From Oscillibacter ruminantium GH1 (lineage in GTDB: Bacteria > Bacillota > Clostridia > Oscillospirales > Oscillospiraceae), in the NCBI RefSeq assembly GCF_000307265.1, contig NZ_DF158901.1:64647-128646 (forward strand): a stretch of DNA of 64,000 nt, written 5' to 3'. The notes under the pieces were generated by a model, which was not told where the DNA came from, did not search any database, and saw only the letters and a list, made by a program, of their open reading frames with translations. A program made the position numbers and the translations under genes. This document shows positions 34,754 through 43,422 of the stretch, piece by piece. Each line of letters starts with the position of its first letter. Position 1 is the first letter of the stretch.

Positions 34754-36103
34754 ATGGAAAACGGACTGGAAAAAAAGTACGGCCTGCCCACGGCCATCTG
34801 CATGGTGGTGGGCATTGTAATCGGCTCCGGCGTGTTCTTTAAGGCGGAGGCGGTTCTGGTCGAAACCGGCGGCAACATGCCGCTGGGCATTTTGGCGTGG
34901 CTGATCGTGGGCGCGATCATGATTGTCTGCTCGTACGTGTTTGCCACCATGGCCACCCGGTATGAAAAGGTCAACGGCTTGGTGGACTATGCCGAGGCCA
35001 CGGTGGGGAGCCGGTATGCGTATCTGATCGGCTGGTTTATGGCCACGATTTACACCCCGGCCCTGACCAGCGTGCTGGCGTGGGTATCCGCGCGATATTT
35101 CTCCGTGCTGATGGGCTGGGACATTACCGGCGGGTCCTGTTTGGTGCTGGCCTGCTTCCTCTTGTGCGTGGATTATGCGCTCAACGCCCTGTCTCCCCGC
35201 ATCGCAGGAAAAATTCAGGTGTCCACCACGATCATCAAAATGGTGCCGCTGCTGCTGATGGCGGTGGTGGGAACCATCGTGGGCCTTAGCAACGGTCAGA
35301 TGGTCCAGAACTTTGCCACAATCTCCTCCGGCACCGTTTCGGCGGGTACGGGACTGATGAAATCCACCGTGGCGGTGGCCTTTGCCTATGAGGGCTGGAT
35401 TTTGGCCACCTCCATCAATGCGGAGCTGCGGGACGCCAAGAAAAACCTGCCCCGGGCACTGGTGCTGGGGTCCTTCATCGTGGTGGCGACCTATATCCTC
35501 TATTACATCGGGCTGAACGGCGCGGTGACGACCGAGGAATTGATGGCCAGCGGCGAGGCCGCCGCAAAGATGGCCTTCCAGCGGGTGTTCGGCGGGGCTG
35601 CGGGCACGGTGGTGTTCGTCCTGATCGTGATTTCCTGTATGGGGACGCTGAACGGGCTGATGCTCTCCAACTGCCGCAGCTTTTACGCACTGGCCGCCCG
35701 AGGCGAGGGGCCGAAGCCGGAGCTGTTTAAGCAGGTGGACCCGGTGACCAATATGCCCAACAATTCCGCCATTTTGTCCTTGGCCTTCGCCGCGTTCTGG
35801 CTGCTGTATTTCTACGGGGCAAATTTGACGGCAGGCTGGTTTGGGCCGTTTTGCTTCGATTCCTCAGAGCTGCCCATCATCACGCTGTACGGCATGTACG
35901 TCATCATGTTCATCCAGTTTATGCGTAAGGAGCGTGATCTGAACGGCTTCAAACGGTTCGTGATGCCCGCACTGGGCCTTTGCGGCTGCTTGTTCATGGT
36001 GTACGCTGCCTTCGCCGGATACGGTGTAAAGGTATTTTACTATCTGGCGGTTTACGCGGCGTTTATGCTGGTGGGCAACTGCTTCTACCGGAAAAACGCC
36101 TGA
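34754..36103 (+). CDS. Amino acid permease (APC superfamily)
   Basis: 449 residues with twelve predicted membrane helices. The first helix has VVGIVIGSGVFF, the substrate-binding unwound glycine motif of APC amino acid transporters. Helix 6 (AFAYEGWILATSINAELRDAKKNLPRAL in outline) carries the E-x-x-AxNxPR-like motif. Substrate unspecified; LAT-like exchangers are the closest in appearance. Single gene with its own promoter. Confidence 0.88.
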   Translation: MENGLEKKYGLPTAICMVVGIVIGSGVFFKAEAVLVETGGNMPLGILAWLIVGAIMIVCSYVFATMATRYEKVNGLVDYAEATVGSRYAYLIGWFMATIYTPALTSVLAWVSARYFSVLMGWDITGGSCLVLACFLLCVDYALNALSPRIAGKIQVSTTIIKMVPLLLMAVVGTIVGLSNGQMVQNFATISSGTVSAGTGLMKSTVAVAFAYEGWILATSINAELRDAKKNLPRALVLGSFIVVATYILYYIGLNGAVTTEELMASGEAAAKMAFQRVFGGAAGTVVFVLIVISCMGTLNGLMLSNCRSFYALAARGEGPKPELFKQVDPVTNMPNNSAILSLAFAAFWLLYFYGANLTAGWFGPFCFDSSELPIITLYGMYVIMFIQFMRKERDLNGFKRFVMPALGLCGCLFMVYAAFAGYGVKVFYYLAVYAAFMLVGNCFYRKNA

Positions 36104-36211
36104 TTGCCAGTACAAAACCTGAAAATGCTTTTCGCGCGCGGCGCGGGACGGGCAATTCGCCGGACAATGGTGGGGCCGTTCCGCGCCGCGCTTGCCATTT
36201 GCAAAAAACCG

Positions 36212-36242
36212 GGTATAATAACCGCAGAGCGGTTATTATACC
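36212..36242. promoter_or_regulatory. Perfect 14-bp inverted repeat overlapping a promoter
   Basis: GGTATAATAACCGC, spacer AGA, GCGGTTATTATACC. The left arm contains a TATAAT (36214-36219) with a TTGCCA (36192-36197) 16 bases upstream, so the repeat would cover the -10 and the start of transcription. It is either an operator or a hairpin at the 5' end of the Nudix-GNAT mRNA. Confidence 0.6.
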
Positions 36243-36319
36243 TACAATTAAAAAAACATACCATAACGGCGCACGCGCCGATGGTGCAGTGTAAAAAATA
36301 CTTATGGAGGGAACCGGCT

Positions 36320-37273
36320 GTGCTGAACACCACTTTGTGTTATCTGGAGCGGGGGAACCAATACCTGATGCTCCACCGCGTAAAAAAGAAAAACGACCTG
36401 AATCACGATAAATGGATCGGCGTGGGCGGGAAGTTTTTAGACGGCGAGACACCGGAGGAGTGCGCTCTGCGGGAAACGCGGGAGGAAACCGGTCTGACGC
36501 TGACCGCTTGGCGCTATCGGGGCATTGTCACCTTCCTCTCCGACACTTGGGAAGGGGAGTACATGCACCTGTTCACTGCCACCGATTGGACGGGGGAGCA
36601 GATTGTCTGTGACGAAGGAGATTTGCAGTGGATCGAAAAGCAGGCGCTGCGGGGGCTCCCGCTATGGCAGGGCGACCGTATTTTTTTGGACCTGCTGGAA
36701 TCCAACGCGCCCTTTTTCTCCCTGAAGCTGCGCTACGAGGGGGAACGATTGGCGGAGGCGGCCTTGAATGGGAAACCGCTGTCCACGGGTCTGACCATTG
36801 AGCCGCTGTCTAGGGATCATCTGGCGGGGCTGGCGGAGCTTTGGGGAAGCGAAGAAGTGATCCGCTATACCAACGTTTCTGCGCCTTGCGGTCCGGCAGA
36901 GGCAAACGAGCGGCTTTCCCGCTTGCTGGCGGCGCAGGCGGCGCTTCCGTCGCCCACGGTGTTCGCTGTTTTAGAGAGCGGACGGTTTGCGGGGATTGCC
37001 GGTTGTCCGCCGGTGGAAGCCGGTAGGTTTGGCTTTTTCTATCAGCTTTTACCGGAGGTATGGGGACGGGGCGTGGGCCTGTCCGCCGCCCGGATGGCGC
37101 TGGCGGCGCTGCTTCGCCGGCAGCCGGACGCAGTTGTACTGGCAGACGCAGTGGAAGAAAACGCCGCCAGTGTGCGGATATTAAACAATTTGGGCTTTCA
37201 GCGCATCGGCAGTCAGCCCGGCAGCTTTTGCCGGGACGGGCAGAAGCTGGATATTTGGAATTATCAATTTTAA
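36320..37273 (+). CDS. Nudix hydrolase - GNAT acetyltransferase fusion
   Basis: 317 residues from the GTG at 36320 (nine bases after GGAGG); the in-frame upstream extension crosses the palindromic promoter and is rejected. Residues 1-150 are an MutT/8-oxo-dGTPase-like Nudix domain with the full box GxxxxxExxxxxxRExxEExG (GKFLDGETPEECALRETREETG). Residues about 165-315 are a GNAT domain: acyl-CoA loop region GRGVGLSAARMALAAL and NAASVRILNNLGFQRIG. Both halves look intact. It probably combines nucleotide sanitation with acetylation of an unknown amine; the pairing's logic is unclear. Confidence 0.8.
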   Translation: MLNTTLCYLERGNQYLMLHRVKKKNDLNHDKWIGVGGKFLDGETPEECALRETREETGLTLTAWRYRGIVTFLSDTWEGEYMHLFTATDWTGEQIVCDEGDLQWIEKQALRGLPLWQGDRIFLDLLESNAPFFSLKLRYEGERLAEAALNGKPLSTGLTIEPLSRDHLAGLAELWGSEEVIRYTNVSAPCGPAEANERLSRLLAAQAALPSPTVFAVLESGRFAGIAGCPPVEAGRFGFFYQLLPEVWGRGVGLSAARMALAALLRRQPDAVVLADAVEENAASVRILNNLGFQRIGSQPGSFCRDGQKLDIWNYQF

Positions 37274-37293
37274 AACGCCGGGGAGGAATCGAG

Positions 37294-37677
37294 ATGGCGG
37301 GAACAATTTTGCTCTATGGCTTTGAGGAACTGACCGATATTCTGGCGGTGAAGGCTGCCGCCGGTCCGTTTCAAGCGGAGGTGAAGCCCATTTGGCATGA
37401 CGGCTGGCGCACGCCCATCGGCGCGTTGGTGGGGCGGAAGACCCGTCCCGCCCGGGAGGGCGTGTTCTCCGGGAAGCTGGGAGGCCGGATGATGATTTTC
37501 TGCGACATGGACGCGCAGGTGGACGAAATTCTGCCCGCTTTGCGGCGGGCCGGGATCGGTCCGGAGTGCTACAAAGCGGTGCTGACCGCGTGGAATCAGG
37601 AATGGGATGGCATTGCGCTGTTTGCAGAGCTGCAAAAGGAGCGGCGGGCCATCGAAGAGCAGCAGAGGGGAAAGTGA
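37294..37677 (+). CDS. DUF3783-family protein
   Basis: 127 residues from ATG at 37294, eight bases after GGGGAGG. It starts AGTILLYGFEELTDILAV and resembles the DUF3783 family of small Firmicute proteins, which have a ferredoxin-like fold and no known activity. It lies 20 bases after the Nudix-GNAT gene and five bases before the DUF523 gene, so the three form an operon. Confidence 0.65.
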   Translation: MAGTILLYGFEELTDILAVKAAAGPFQAEVKPIWHDGWRTPIGALVGRKTRPAREGVFSGKLGGRMMIFCDMDAQVDEILPALRRAGIGPECYKAVLTAWNQEWDGIALFAELQKERRAIEEQQRGK

Positions 37678-37682
37678 ACGGG

Positions 37683-38123
37683 ATGAAATTGTTGGTTTCC
37701 GCGTGCCTTTTGGGCGTTCCCTGCCGATATGACGGGGCGTCAAAGTCCTGCCCGGAGATGGAGGCGCTGTTGAAACAGCACACCTGCATTCCCGTCTGCC
37801 CCGAGCAGCTGGGGGGACTTTCCACACCCCGCCTGCCCGCAGAGCGCCGGGGAGAGGGTGTTTTCACCCGAGAGGGTGGGGATGTGACGGCCCAATTCCG
37901 CCGGGGCGCGGAGGTCACGCTGGAGCTGGCCCGGAAATACGGCTGCGAGGCGGCGGTGCTGAAGGAGCGCAGCCCCTCCTGTGGAAGAGGAATCATCCAC
38001 GACGGAACCTTTTTCAGCGGCCTTACCGCAGGGGACGGTGTGACAGCGGAACTGCTGGAGGCAAACGGTATTCCTGTATACGGGGAGTCCCGGGTGGGAG
38101 AACTGCTTTCCCATGTAAAATAA
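37683..38123 (+). CDS. DUF523-family protein
   Basis: 146 residues from ATG at 37683. The N-terminus LLVSACLLGVPCRYDGASK and the central motif LKERSPSCGRGIIHDGTF are diagnostic for DUF523: conserved cysteines (SACLLG, CRYDG, CPEQ, SCG) that may hold a metal or cluster. Relatives fused to DUF1722 link to DNA repair, and bacterial relatives act in 2-thiouracil desulfuration, so a sulfur-related tRNA or nucleobase role is possible but not shown. Confidence 0.8.
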   Translation: MKLLVSACLLGVPCRYDGASKSCPEMEALLKQHTCIPVCPEQLGGLSTPRLPAERRGEGVFTREGGDVTAQFRRGAEVTLELARKYGCEAAVLKERSPSCGRGIIHDGTFFSGLTAGDGVTAELLEANGIPVYGESRVGELLSHVK

Positions 38124-38164
38124 AAGCGGAAAATAGCGGAAGCAGCGTTTTTTTACGTCAACGG

Positions 38165-38192
38165 TTGACAATCATAGGGAATTTGCTATAAT
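38165..38192 (+). promoter_or_regulatory. Promoter of the lysine-riboswitch transcript
   Basis: TTGACA (38165-38170), 16-base spacer, TATAAT (38187-38192) with extended TGC. It lies directly upstream of the aptamer. Confidence 0.85.
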
Positions 38193-38203
38193 AATGCGTA
38201 TTG

Positions 38204-38376
38204 CATGATAGAGGCGCGGCAGCCAAGAGTAGCGTCCCCCCAACACAGGCCGATGGGGACGGGAAAGGGACTGCCGCCGAGGTTTCGCCTTCCGTGGCCT
38301 GACGGGAGACGGAGTCGGGCCGTCGGAGAACATCCGCCGGACTGTCGCCCCCTAATCGGGGCGGAGCGCTGTCGTG
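38204..38376 (+). promoter_or_regulatory. Lysine riboswitch (L box) aptamer
   Basis: The closing helix pairs CATGATAG (38204-38211) with CTGTCGTG (38369-38376). The conserved core strings follow in order: GAGGCGCGG, AGCCAAGAGTA, GGGAAAGGGACTGCCGCCGA and the late GGGCCGTCGGAG...GGACTGTCGCCCC. This is the L-box arrangement of five helices around a lysine pocket. A terminator at 38399-38432 is the off-switch, so high lysine should stop transcription before the NhaC-type transporter. Confidence 0.92.
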
Positions 38377-38398
38377 ATTCGTACACTCCAAATGTATG

Positions 38399-38432
38399 AA
38401 GTCATGACGGAACGTCATGACTTTATTTTTTT
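38399..38432 (+). terminator. Riboswitch-controlled terminator
   Basis: AAGTCATGACG (38399-38409), GAA loop, CGTCATGACTT (38413-38423), then TATTTTTTT. It sits 24 bases after the aptamer and just before the ribosome site GGAGGGG. Confidence 0.92.
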
Positions 38433-38443
38433 GGAGGGGTTTC

Positions 38444-40066
38444 ATGAAAAACAAGACGCGCCGGGTGGGAGCGGCGGCGGGACTGGCTGTTGTGGTGCTG
38501 GTCCTGCTGGCAGTCCCGGCACTTGCGGCCGAAGAGGGAACTGGGGCGGCGCCCCAGTTTTACCAGACGATCTGGTCGCTTCTGCCGCCGGTAGTGGCCA
38601 TCGGGCTGGCACTCGTTACCAAAGAGGTTTATTCCTCCCTTTTCCTTGGCATTTTAACCGGCGGACTGCTGTGGTCCGGTTTTGCGTTCGAGGGAACGGT
38701 CACCCATGTGTTTCAGGACGGCATCGTTTCCGTCTTGTCCGACGGGTACAATGTGGGTATTCTGGCATTTCTGGTGATTCTGGGGGCCATGGTGTGCCTG
38801 ATGAACCGGGCGGGCGGCTCCGCCGCCTTTGGCCGCTGGGCCGCGAAAAATATCAAGACCCGGGTGGGTGCGCAGCTGGCCACGATTGTGCTGGGTATTT
38901 TGATCTTTATTGACGACTATTTCAACTGCCTCACCGTGGGCAGCGTGATGCGTCCTGTGACGGACAGCCATCAGGTTTCCCGGGCCAAGCTGGCCTATTT
39001 GATTGACGCCACCGCCGCGCCGGTGTGTATCATTGCGCCCATTTCCTCTTGGGCTGCCGCGGTTAGCGGATTTGTGGATGATGGATCGGGTCTTGCCCTG
39101 TTTATTCGGGCTATCCCGTATAACTACTACGCGCTGCTGACCATTGTGATGATGGTGGGGCTGGTCGTGATGAAAGTGGATTTTGGTCCCATGGCCGCCC
39201 ACGAGGCCAATGCCGCAAAGGGCGATCTCTTCTCCGGCAAGAACCCTTACGCCGAGGCAGACGAGGGTGCCGCAGCGGAAAACGGAACTGTGCTGGATTT
39301 GGTGGCGCCCATCGTGGTGCTGGTTGTGTTCTGCGTAATCGGCATGATCTATTCCGGCGGCTTCTTCTCCGGCGCCAGTTTTGTGGATGCCTTCTCGGGG
39401 TCTGACGCCTCTGTGGGATTGCTGCTGGGAAGTGCCTTTGGTCTGGCGTTTACCGTGGTGTTCTATTTTGCCCGCGACCGGATGAAGTTCAAGGAAATGA
39501 TGGATTGCATCCCCGAGGGCTTTAAGGCCATGGTTCCCGCCATTATGATTCTCACCTTTGCTTGGAGCTTGAAGGCCATGACCGACTCTTTGGGCGCGCG
39601 GGAGTTTGTTGCCGCTGTGGTGAAGAACTCCGCCACCGGGTTTCAGATTCTGCTGCCTGCCATCGTGTTTGTAATCGGGTGCTTTTTGGCCTTTGCCACC
39701 GGCACGTCTTGGGGTACCTTCGGTATCCTGATTCCCATCGTACTCAGCGTGTTTCCGCTGGACGGCGGGAATCCGCTGGCGATTGTGTGCGTCTCTGCCT
39801 GCATGGCGGGCGCGGTGTGCGGTGACCATTGTTCGCCTATCTCCGACACCACCATCATGGCCTCTGCCGGAGCGCAGTGCGACCATGTGAATCACGTCTC
39901 CACCCAGCTGCCCTACGCTCTGACGGCGGCGGCAGTGAGCTGCGTGACCTACATCGCGGCGGGAGTTTTGTCTGCGGCAGGCATTCCCACATGGCTGGCG
40001 CTTCCGTTCGGTGTGGTGCTGATGCTGCTGGTGCTGGCCGTAACAGCCCACAAAAAGCGCGTATAA
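38444..40066 (+). CDS. NhaC-family Na+/H+ antiporter-like transporter, probable lysine importer
   Basis: 540 residues from ATG at 38444, immediately after the riboswitch terminator; an ATG at 38417 lies inside the terminator stem and is rejected. The N-terminus (KNKTRRVGAAAGLAVVVLVL...ALAAEE) looks like a signal or first membrane helix. About twelve helices follow, with the NhaC features IFIDDYFNCLTVGSVMRPV and GDHCSPISDTTIMAS. Transporters of this family under L boxes are known as lysine transporters (LysW type), and here the riboswitch makes lysine the best substrate guess. Confidence 0.88.
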   Translation: MKNKTRRVGAAAGLAVVVLVLLAVPALAAEEGTGAAPQFYQTIWSLLPPVVAIGLALVTKEVYSSLFLGILTGGLLWSGFAFEGTVTHVFQDGIVSVLSDGYNVGILAFLVILGAMVCLMNRAGGSAAFGRWAAKNIKTRVGAQLATIVLGILIFIDDYFNCLTVGSVMRPVTDSHQVSRAKLAYLIDATAAPVCIIAPISSWAAAVSGFVDDGSGLALFIRAIPYNYYALLTIVMMVGLVVMKVDFGPMAAHEANAAKGDLFSGKNPYAEADEGAAAENGTVLDLVAPIVVLVVFCVIGMIYSGGFFSGASFVDAFSGSDASVGLLLGSAFGLAFTVVFYFARDRMKFKEMMDCIPEGFKAMVPAIMILTFAWSLKAMTDSLGAREFVAAVVKNSATGFQILLPAIVFVIGCFLAFATGTSWGTFGILIPIVLSVFPLDGGNPLAIVCVSACMAGAVCGDHCSPISDTTIMASAGAQCDHVNHVSTQLPYALTAAAVSCVTYIAAGVLSAAGIPTWLALPFGVVLMLLVLAVTAHKKRV

Positions 40067-40098
40067 TGCGAATCGGGAACTGGGTGGCCTAGTTTGGG

Positions 40099-40125
40099 AC
40101 AGCCCCGCCCAAGCGGTGGGGCTGT
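40099..40125 (+). terminator. Hairpin after the lysine transporter gene
   Basis: 11 bp stem ACAGCCCCGCC/GGTGGGGCTGT with one G-U pair and a five-base loop. There is no T run, so it is a weak terminator or stabiliser; a better one follows at 40177. Confidence 0.5.
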
Positions 40126-40176
40126 ACGGATTCCTCTTTTGAGAACGAGGAGAGCACGGGACTCCCCATCACGTTG

Positions 40177-40212
40177 AAAAAGCCTGGAGCCGTTATGGTT
40201 CCAGGCTTTTGC
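40177..40212 (+). terminator. Terminator
   Basis: AAAAGCCTGGAGCC, short loop, GGTTCCAGGCTTTT then GCTTTTG. It probably completes termination of the lysine transporter transcript. Confidence 0.65.
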
Positions 40213-40516
40213 TTTTGCTGAAACGAAATGGGAGGCAATTAAAAAGAGAAAGCGAACCATTCGCTCGATTAAGCAAGTCATTAACTCCCGATGTCGGCAT
40301 AACATAGATTCCTTCAGGCGGGCCACTCGTATTTTAAGGATGCCTGTATTTTGTAACCCACTTTTGAATTGCGACAGATGGTTATCAACACACTTCGGGC
40401 AACATTATCCATACCATCCGCCAGCGTAACGCTTGCGCGTGGAGCGTCGTCTCTGCTGCCGGTGCGGATGTTTTGACGCTGACCGCTAAATTCTTACCGA
40501 TGCGCTAACTAATCAA
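40213..40516. other. Intergenic stretch with no supportable gene
   Basis: About 300 bases of mixed composition after the lysine transporter terminators. Short frames on both strands (for example one minus-strand frame reading KESMLCRHRELM) are broken by stops within 60-70 codons and have no ribosome sites. It may be decayed coding sequence linked to the nearby recombinase remnant, but I cannot identify an ancestor. Confidence 0.4.
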
Positions 40517-40547
40517 AAACCGCCGCAGCATATAGCTGCGGCGGTTT
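40517..40547 (-). terminator. Terminator for the ion-transporter-superfamily gene
   Basis: 13 bp perfect stem AAACCGCCGCAGC with loop ATATA. On the minus strand it is followed by TTTTTG. It lies 172 bases after the stop of the transporter gene at 40720. Confidence 0.75.
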
Positions 40548-40719
40548 CTATATCTTTGATTTGCTTTGAAAATGTAGTAGATATGCCGGTATCAGCTGAA
40601 CCGTTAAAAAATAAAGGATAAGCGCAGATTACGGTTACCCCGTTTATTCTTGCCATGACCGCGTGCATCTTTATCTGTTATTTTCTTTGAACCTATCTTT
40701 TGAATGCTATTTAACAGGA

Positions 40720-42081
40720 TTACAATAGGAAAAGCGTTACAACCGCAACAGACACTAATCCGCAGACCACCGGGATAAAGTTTTTACGAACCAGTTCCGC
40801 CGGACTGACATCACAAATGGCAGCAACCGGAACAACCGCCCACGGTATCAGGGTGCCACCGCCGACCCAGATGGTGATGATTTGCCCCATAGAGGCCAGA
40901 ACTTCCTTGTTCAGCGGTAAAGCATCTGCAAACGTTTTGGCCGTTGCACCCACAATAGGCAATCCTGAAAAGCCGGAACCATCCAGACCTGTAACGATCG
41001 CTACCACAGCTTGCGTAAGCATTGCAGAAAAACGATTGACAGGAACATTTTCTGCAATATACCTGCCAATGTCGCTTAAAATTCCTGTCATCTGACTGCC
41101 AAATACTGCCTGACTGCCGCCTTCACCGCCCAAGAAAAAGAAACCGCCAATGACAATGACCGGGGCAAAGATTTTTATGCTGAAGCCAAAGCCCTCTTTT
41201 AGGTAATCTCCCACATCGTCAAAGGCGTGAGAGACACCGTTATCCAGACAAGCGCACAACACCAGCAAAAGTAATGCAGATCCGCCGACCAGTGCTGTTG
41301 CATCACCGCCCTGAAGCTTAAATACCAGCATGACGGCAATATTCCCCAAATAAACGATTGGCGTCAGCACGGCCATCAGCGGTGCAAACTTCCCCACAGG
41401 CTTCATTTGTACCGCAGCCATATCAACGGCCTGCACCGGGGAGGTTCGCATATCCCGGCAGTAGCAGAAAAAGGCCACTGCCGCCGTTACCACACACATA
41501 ACACTCCACAGCAGCACCGACTGGGACATCAAAGTTCCAACATCCGAACCGGCCGCTTTGGCGGTAATTGTAGGCGCACCCTGAATAAAAAAGTCGCCGG
41601 ACAGAGCCATACCGTGTCCAAATATGTTCATAACAACTGCCGCCCAAAGAACGGGCATCCCAGTTTTTACAGCCATGGGCAGAAGAAGCGTGCCCACCAG
41701 CGCCACAGCGGGGGATGGCCATACACAGATGGATACGGCAAACATCACAAAACCGAGAATAAAGAAAGCCGATCTGGGTCCTCCCATCCGATGTTTCAGC
41801 GAAGAAATTAACAGCCGATCCGCCCCAATGGAGCTGAGGGACCGGCTCATGGCCACCACCAGTGCGATGACCACAATGATTCCCAAGAACTCGGAACCTG
41901 CCCAGACTAACGCGTTAAACAGGGCCTGAATGGCACCAATTGGGCTTCTGGTTACGATTGCGCCAAGTAGGACGATGCCAAGAGCACATGGAATCACAAT
42001 GCTTTTTTTACAAGCCATGACCACCAGAAAAATCACAATAAGCGCCAGATATAAAACATGTATCAAAGATAAACTTACCAT
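40720..42081 (-). CDS. Ion-transporter-superfamily permease (GntP/CitM-like)
   Basis: 453 residues, about twelve membrane helices; ATG with AAGGAG six bases upstream. Re-entrant-loop-like segments (SICVWPSPAVALVGTLLLP, VWVGGGTLIPWAVVPVAA in outline) suggest a member of the IT superfamily, such as the gluconate, citrate or short-chain carboxylate transporters. Substrate unknown. The gene is noticeably richer in A/T and uses more A/T third positions than its neighbours, and a recombinase remnant borders its 5' side, consistent with recent acquisition. Confidence 0.7.
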   Translation of the reverse strand: MVSLSLIHVLYLALIVIFLVVMACKKSIVIPCALGIVLLGAIVTRSPIGAIQALFNALVWAGSEFLGIIVVIALVVAMSRSLSSIGADRLLISSLKHRMGGPRSAFFILGFVMFAVSICVWPSPAVALVGTLLLPMAVKTGMPVLWAAVVMNIFGHGMALSGDFFIQGAPTITAKAAGSDVGTLMSQSVLLWSVMCVVTAAVAFFCYCRDMRTSPVQAVDMAAVQMKPVGKFAPLMAVLTPIVYLGNIAVMLVFKLQGGDATALVGGSALLLLVLCACLDNGVSHAFDDVGDYLKEGFGFSIKIFAPVIVIGGFFFLGGEGGSQAVFGSQMTGILSDIGRYIAENVPVNRFSAMLTQAVVAIVTGLDGSGFSGLPIVGATAKTFADALPLNKEVLASMGQIITIWVGGGTLIPWAVVPVAAICDVSPAELVRKNFIPVVCGLVSVAVVTLFLL

Positions 42082-42160
42082 AAGCTACTCCTTACCTTCA
42101 TAGTCTGTAAGAATAGTCCATACTATGTGCATACGTCCCATCTTGTGCGGACACCTGATT

Positions 42161-42382
42161 GCAAAAGAAAGTACGCCTATGGTGACGGAGCTGATCGACC
42201 ACATTGAAGTGTATCATGCCGAAAAGGACGAGGACGGCGTTGCCACCCAGCGGGTCACAAATTTCTACAACTGCATCGGCGCGTTTGATGTGCCAGATCG
42301 CCGGAAAATCCCCGAGGCCGACATCCTCATGGAAACAAGAAAGGGCGTAGCTGTCAACTACGCCCCGGCACAAACCGCTTGA
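42161..42382 (+). pseudogene. C-terminal remnant of a large serine recombinase
   Basis: About 70 codons (AKESTPMVTELIDHIEVYH... then NFYNCIGAFDVPDRRKIP and METRKGVAVNYAP) match the extreme C-terminus, DUF4368, of Tn4451/TndX-type serine site-specific recombinases. The catalytic serine domain, the recombinase domain and the coiled coil are missing. It lies between the acquired-looking transporter and tRNA-Pro, and indicates that an integrative element once ended here. Confidence 0.75.
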
Positions 42383-42394
42383 TTCAATTTTGCG

Positions 42395-42446
42395 TATAAA
42401 AAAGCGAAGTGCCCTTAATAAGATCCTCAGATCCTATAAGGACACT
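42395..42446 (-). terminator. Terminator of tRNA-Pro
   Basis: Imperfect stem AGTGCCCTTA/TAAGGACACT (42408-42417 with 42437-42446, one mismatch), followed on the minus strand by CGCTTTTTTAT. It lies six bases after the tRNA 3' end. Confidence 0.7.
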
Positions 42447-42451
42447 CTGCA

Positions 42452-42527
<76 letters not shown>

Positions 42528-42555
42528 ATATCACTTGCTGCAAATCAGCTTATTT

Positions 42556-42584
42556 AGAATAGCACATCGTTACAGAATATGCAA
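42556..42584 (-). promoter_or_regulatory. Promoter of tRNA-Pro
   Basis: Minus strand TTGCAT (42579-42584), 17-base spacer, TATTCT (42556-42561) with extended TGC, 28 bases before the tRNA 5' end. Confidence 0.7.
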
Positions 42585-42705
42585 GTGATTTTTCAAATAT
42601 TTTTAATTTTTTTGTGTTTTATTTTAACCCGCCAGCTGCCCTTGTTCGGGCAAAGGACTCTGCCGCGCCCGGAAGAAAGACACCTTCCTCCCGCCGGGCG
42701 GCGGC

Positions 42706-43401
42706 TCACACCAGCCCCTTCAATGTGAGCATGGAAGGGCGGCGGAAAATATGCAGCAGTGGACGCAGGCTGTCCGGTTTCAGTTTGGATTGATTCTCCA
42801 TCAAAATACAGCAATCCATCCAAAAAAGATAGAGACACACCTCAAAAGCGCTGCCAAGAAACGCGGGAGCAAACTCCGCCTGAATCAGCAGAACGCGGAG
42901 CTTGGTTGGTTTTAAAAATCCGTGGAAACCACCCTCTACACGACGGTTCCCATAGACCACCCACAGCGGCGGCGGAAAGCCGGGAAGGGAACAGGCAATG
43001 ATCTCCTTTCCCTCCTCCGGCACCGCCGGTTCAGGTGCGTCGGCGTCCCAATGCAGCTTGGACTGCCCAATACCCACCGAGCCGTCCGCTCCGCTGCGAG
43101 TCAGCTCCCGGGGCTGAAACACCCGCCGCTCCTTCAGTTTGCAGTCCTCGCAGTACCAGCCGTACAGCCGTTTCTGATCGAAATGAAATGTGAAGGGGAC
43201 ACCTTGAAAGCTATGGGTTACAGGAAAGACCGCCTCCGGCGTCTCTGGGGAATACGGCTGATCGTTTCGGGCAGCTCCGCGCAGCACGCGCTTCCATTCG
43301 TTGCGAAACTCCTCGCCAAAGGCGCAGGCCTTCAGCCAGTCGGACTCGAATAACGGCAGAATCTGCCGATACACATCTTCCCGGTTTCCCAGTTCTTCCA
43401 T
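42706..43401 (-). CDS. Hypothetical protein
   Basis: 231 residues, no membrane helices or signal peptide. A CEDC pair near residue 85 is the only metal-like motif. The middle is Pro/Glu-rich, and the C-terminal third (LFWMDCCILMENQSKLKPDSLRPLL in outline) is helical. It starts 21 bases after eda on the same strand and ends the uronate operon, so it may be cotranscribed, but nothing in it suggests sugar metabolism. I do not recognise the family. Confidence 0.55.
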   Translation of the reverse strand: MEELGNREDVYRQILPLFESDWLKACAFGEEFRNEWKRVLRGAARNDQPYSPETPEAVFPVTHSFQGVPFTFHFDQKRLYGWYCEDCKLKERRVFQPRELTRSGADGSVGIGQSKLHWDADAPEPAVPEEGKEIIACSLPGFPPPLWVVYGNRRVEGGFHGFLKPTKLRVLLIQAEFAPAFLGSAFEVCLYLFWMDCCILMENQSKLKPDSLRPLLHIFRRPSMLTLKGLV

Positions 43402-43422
43402 TGCGGCCTCCTGTTTTTCTTC

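Noticed and set aside
38654..40051. 465-codon minus-strand frame opposite the lysine transporter
   Set aside because: The plus-strand gene has a riboswitch, ribosome site and membrane helices; the antisense reading is His/Gln-rich and has no start signals.
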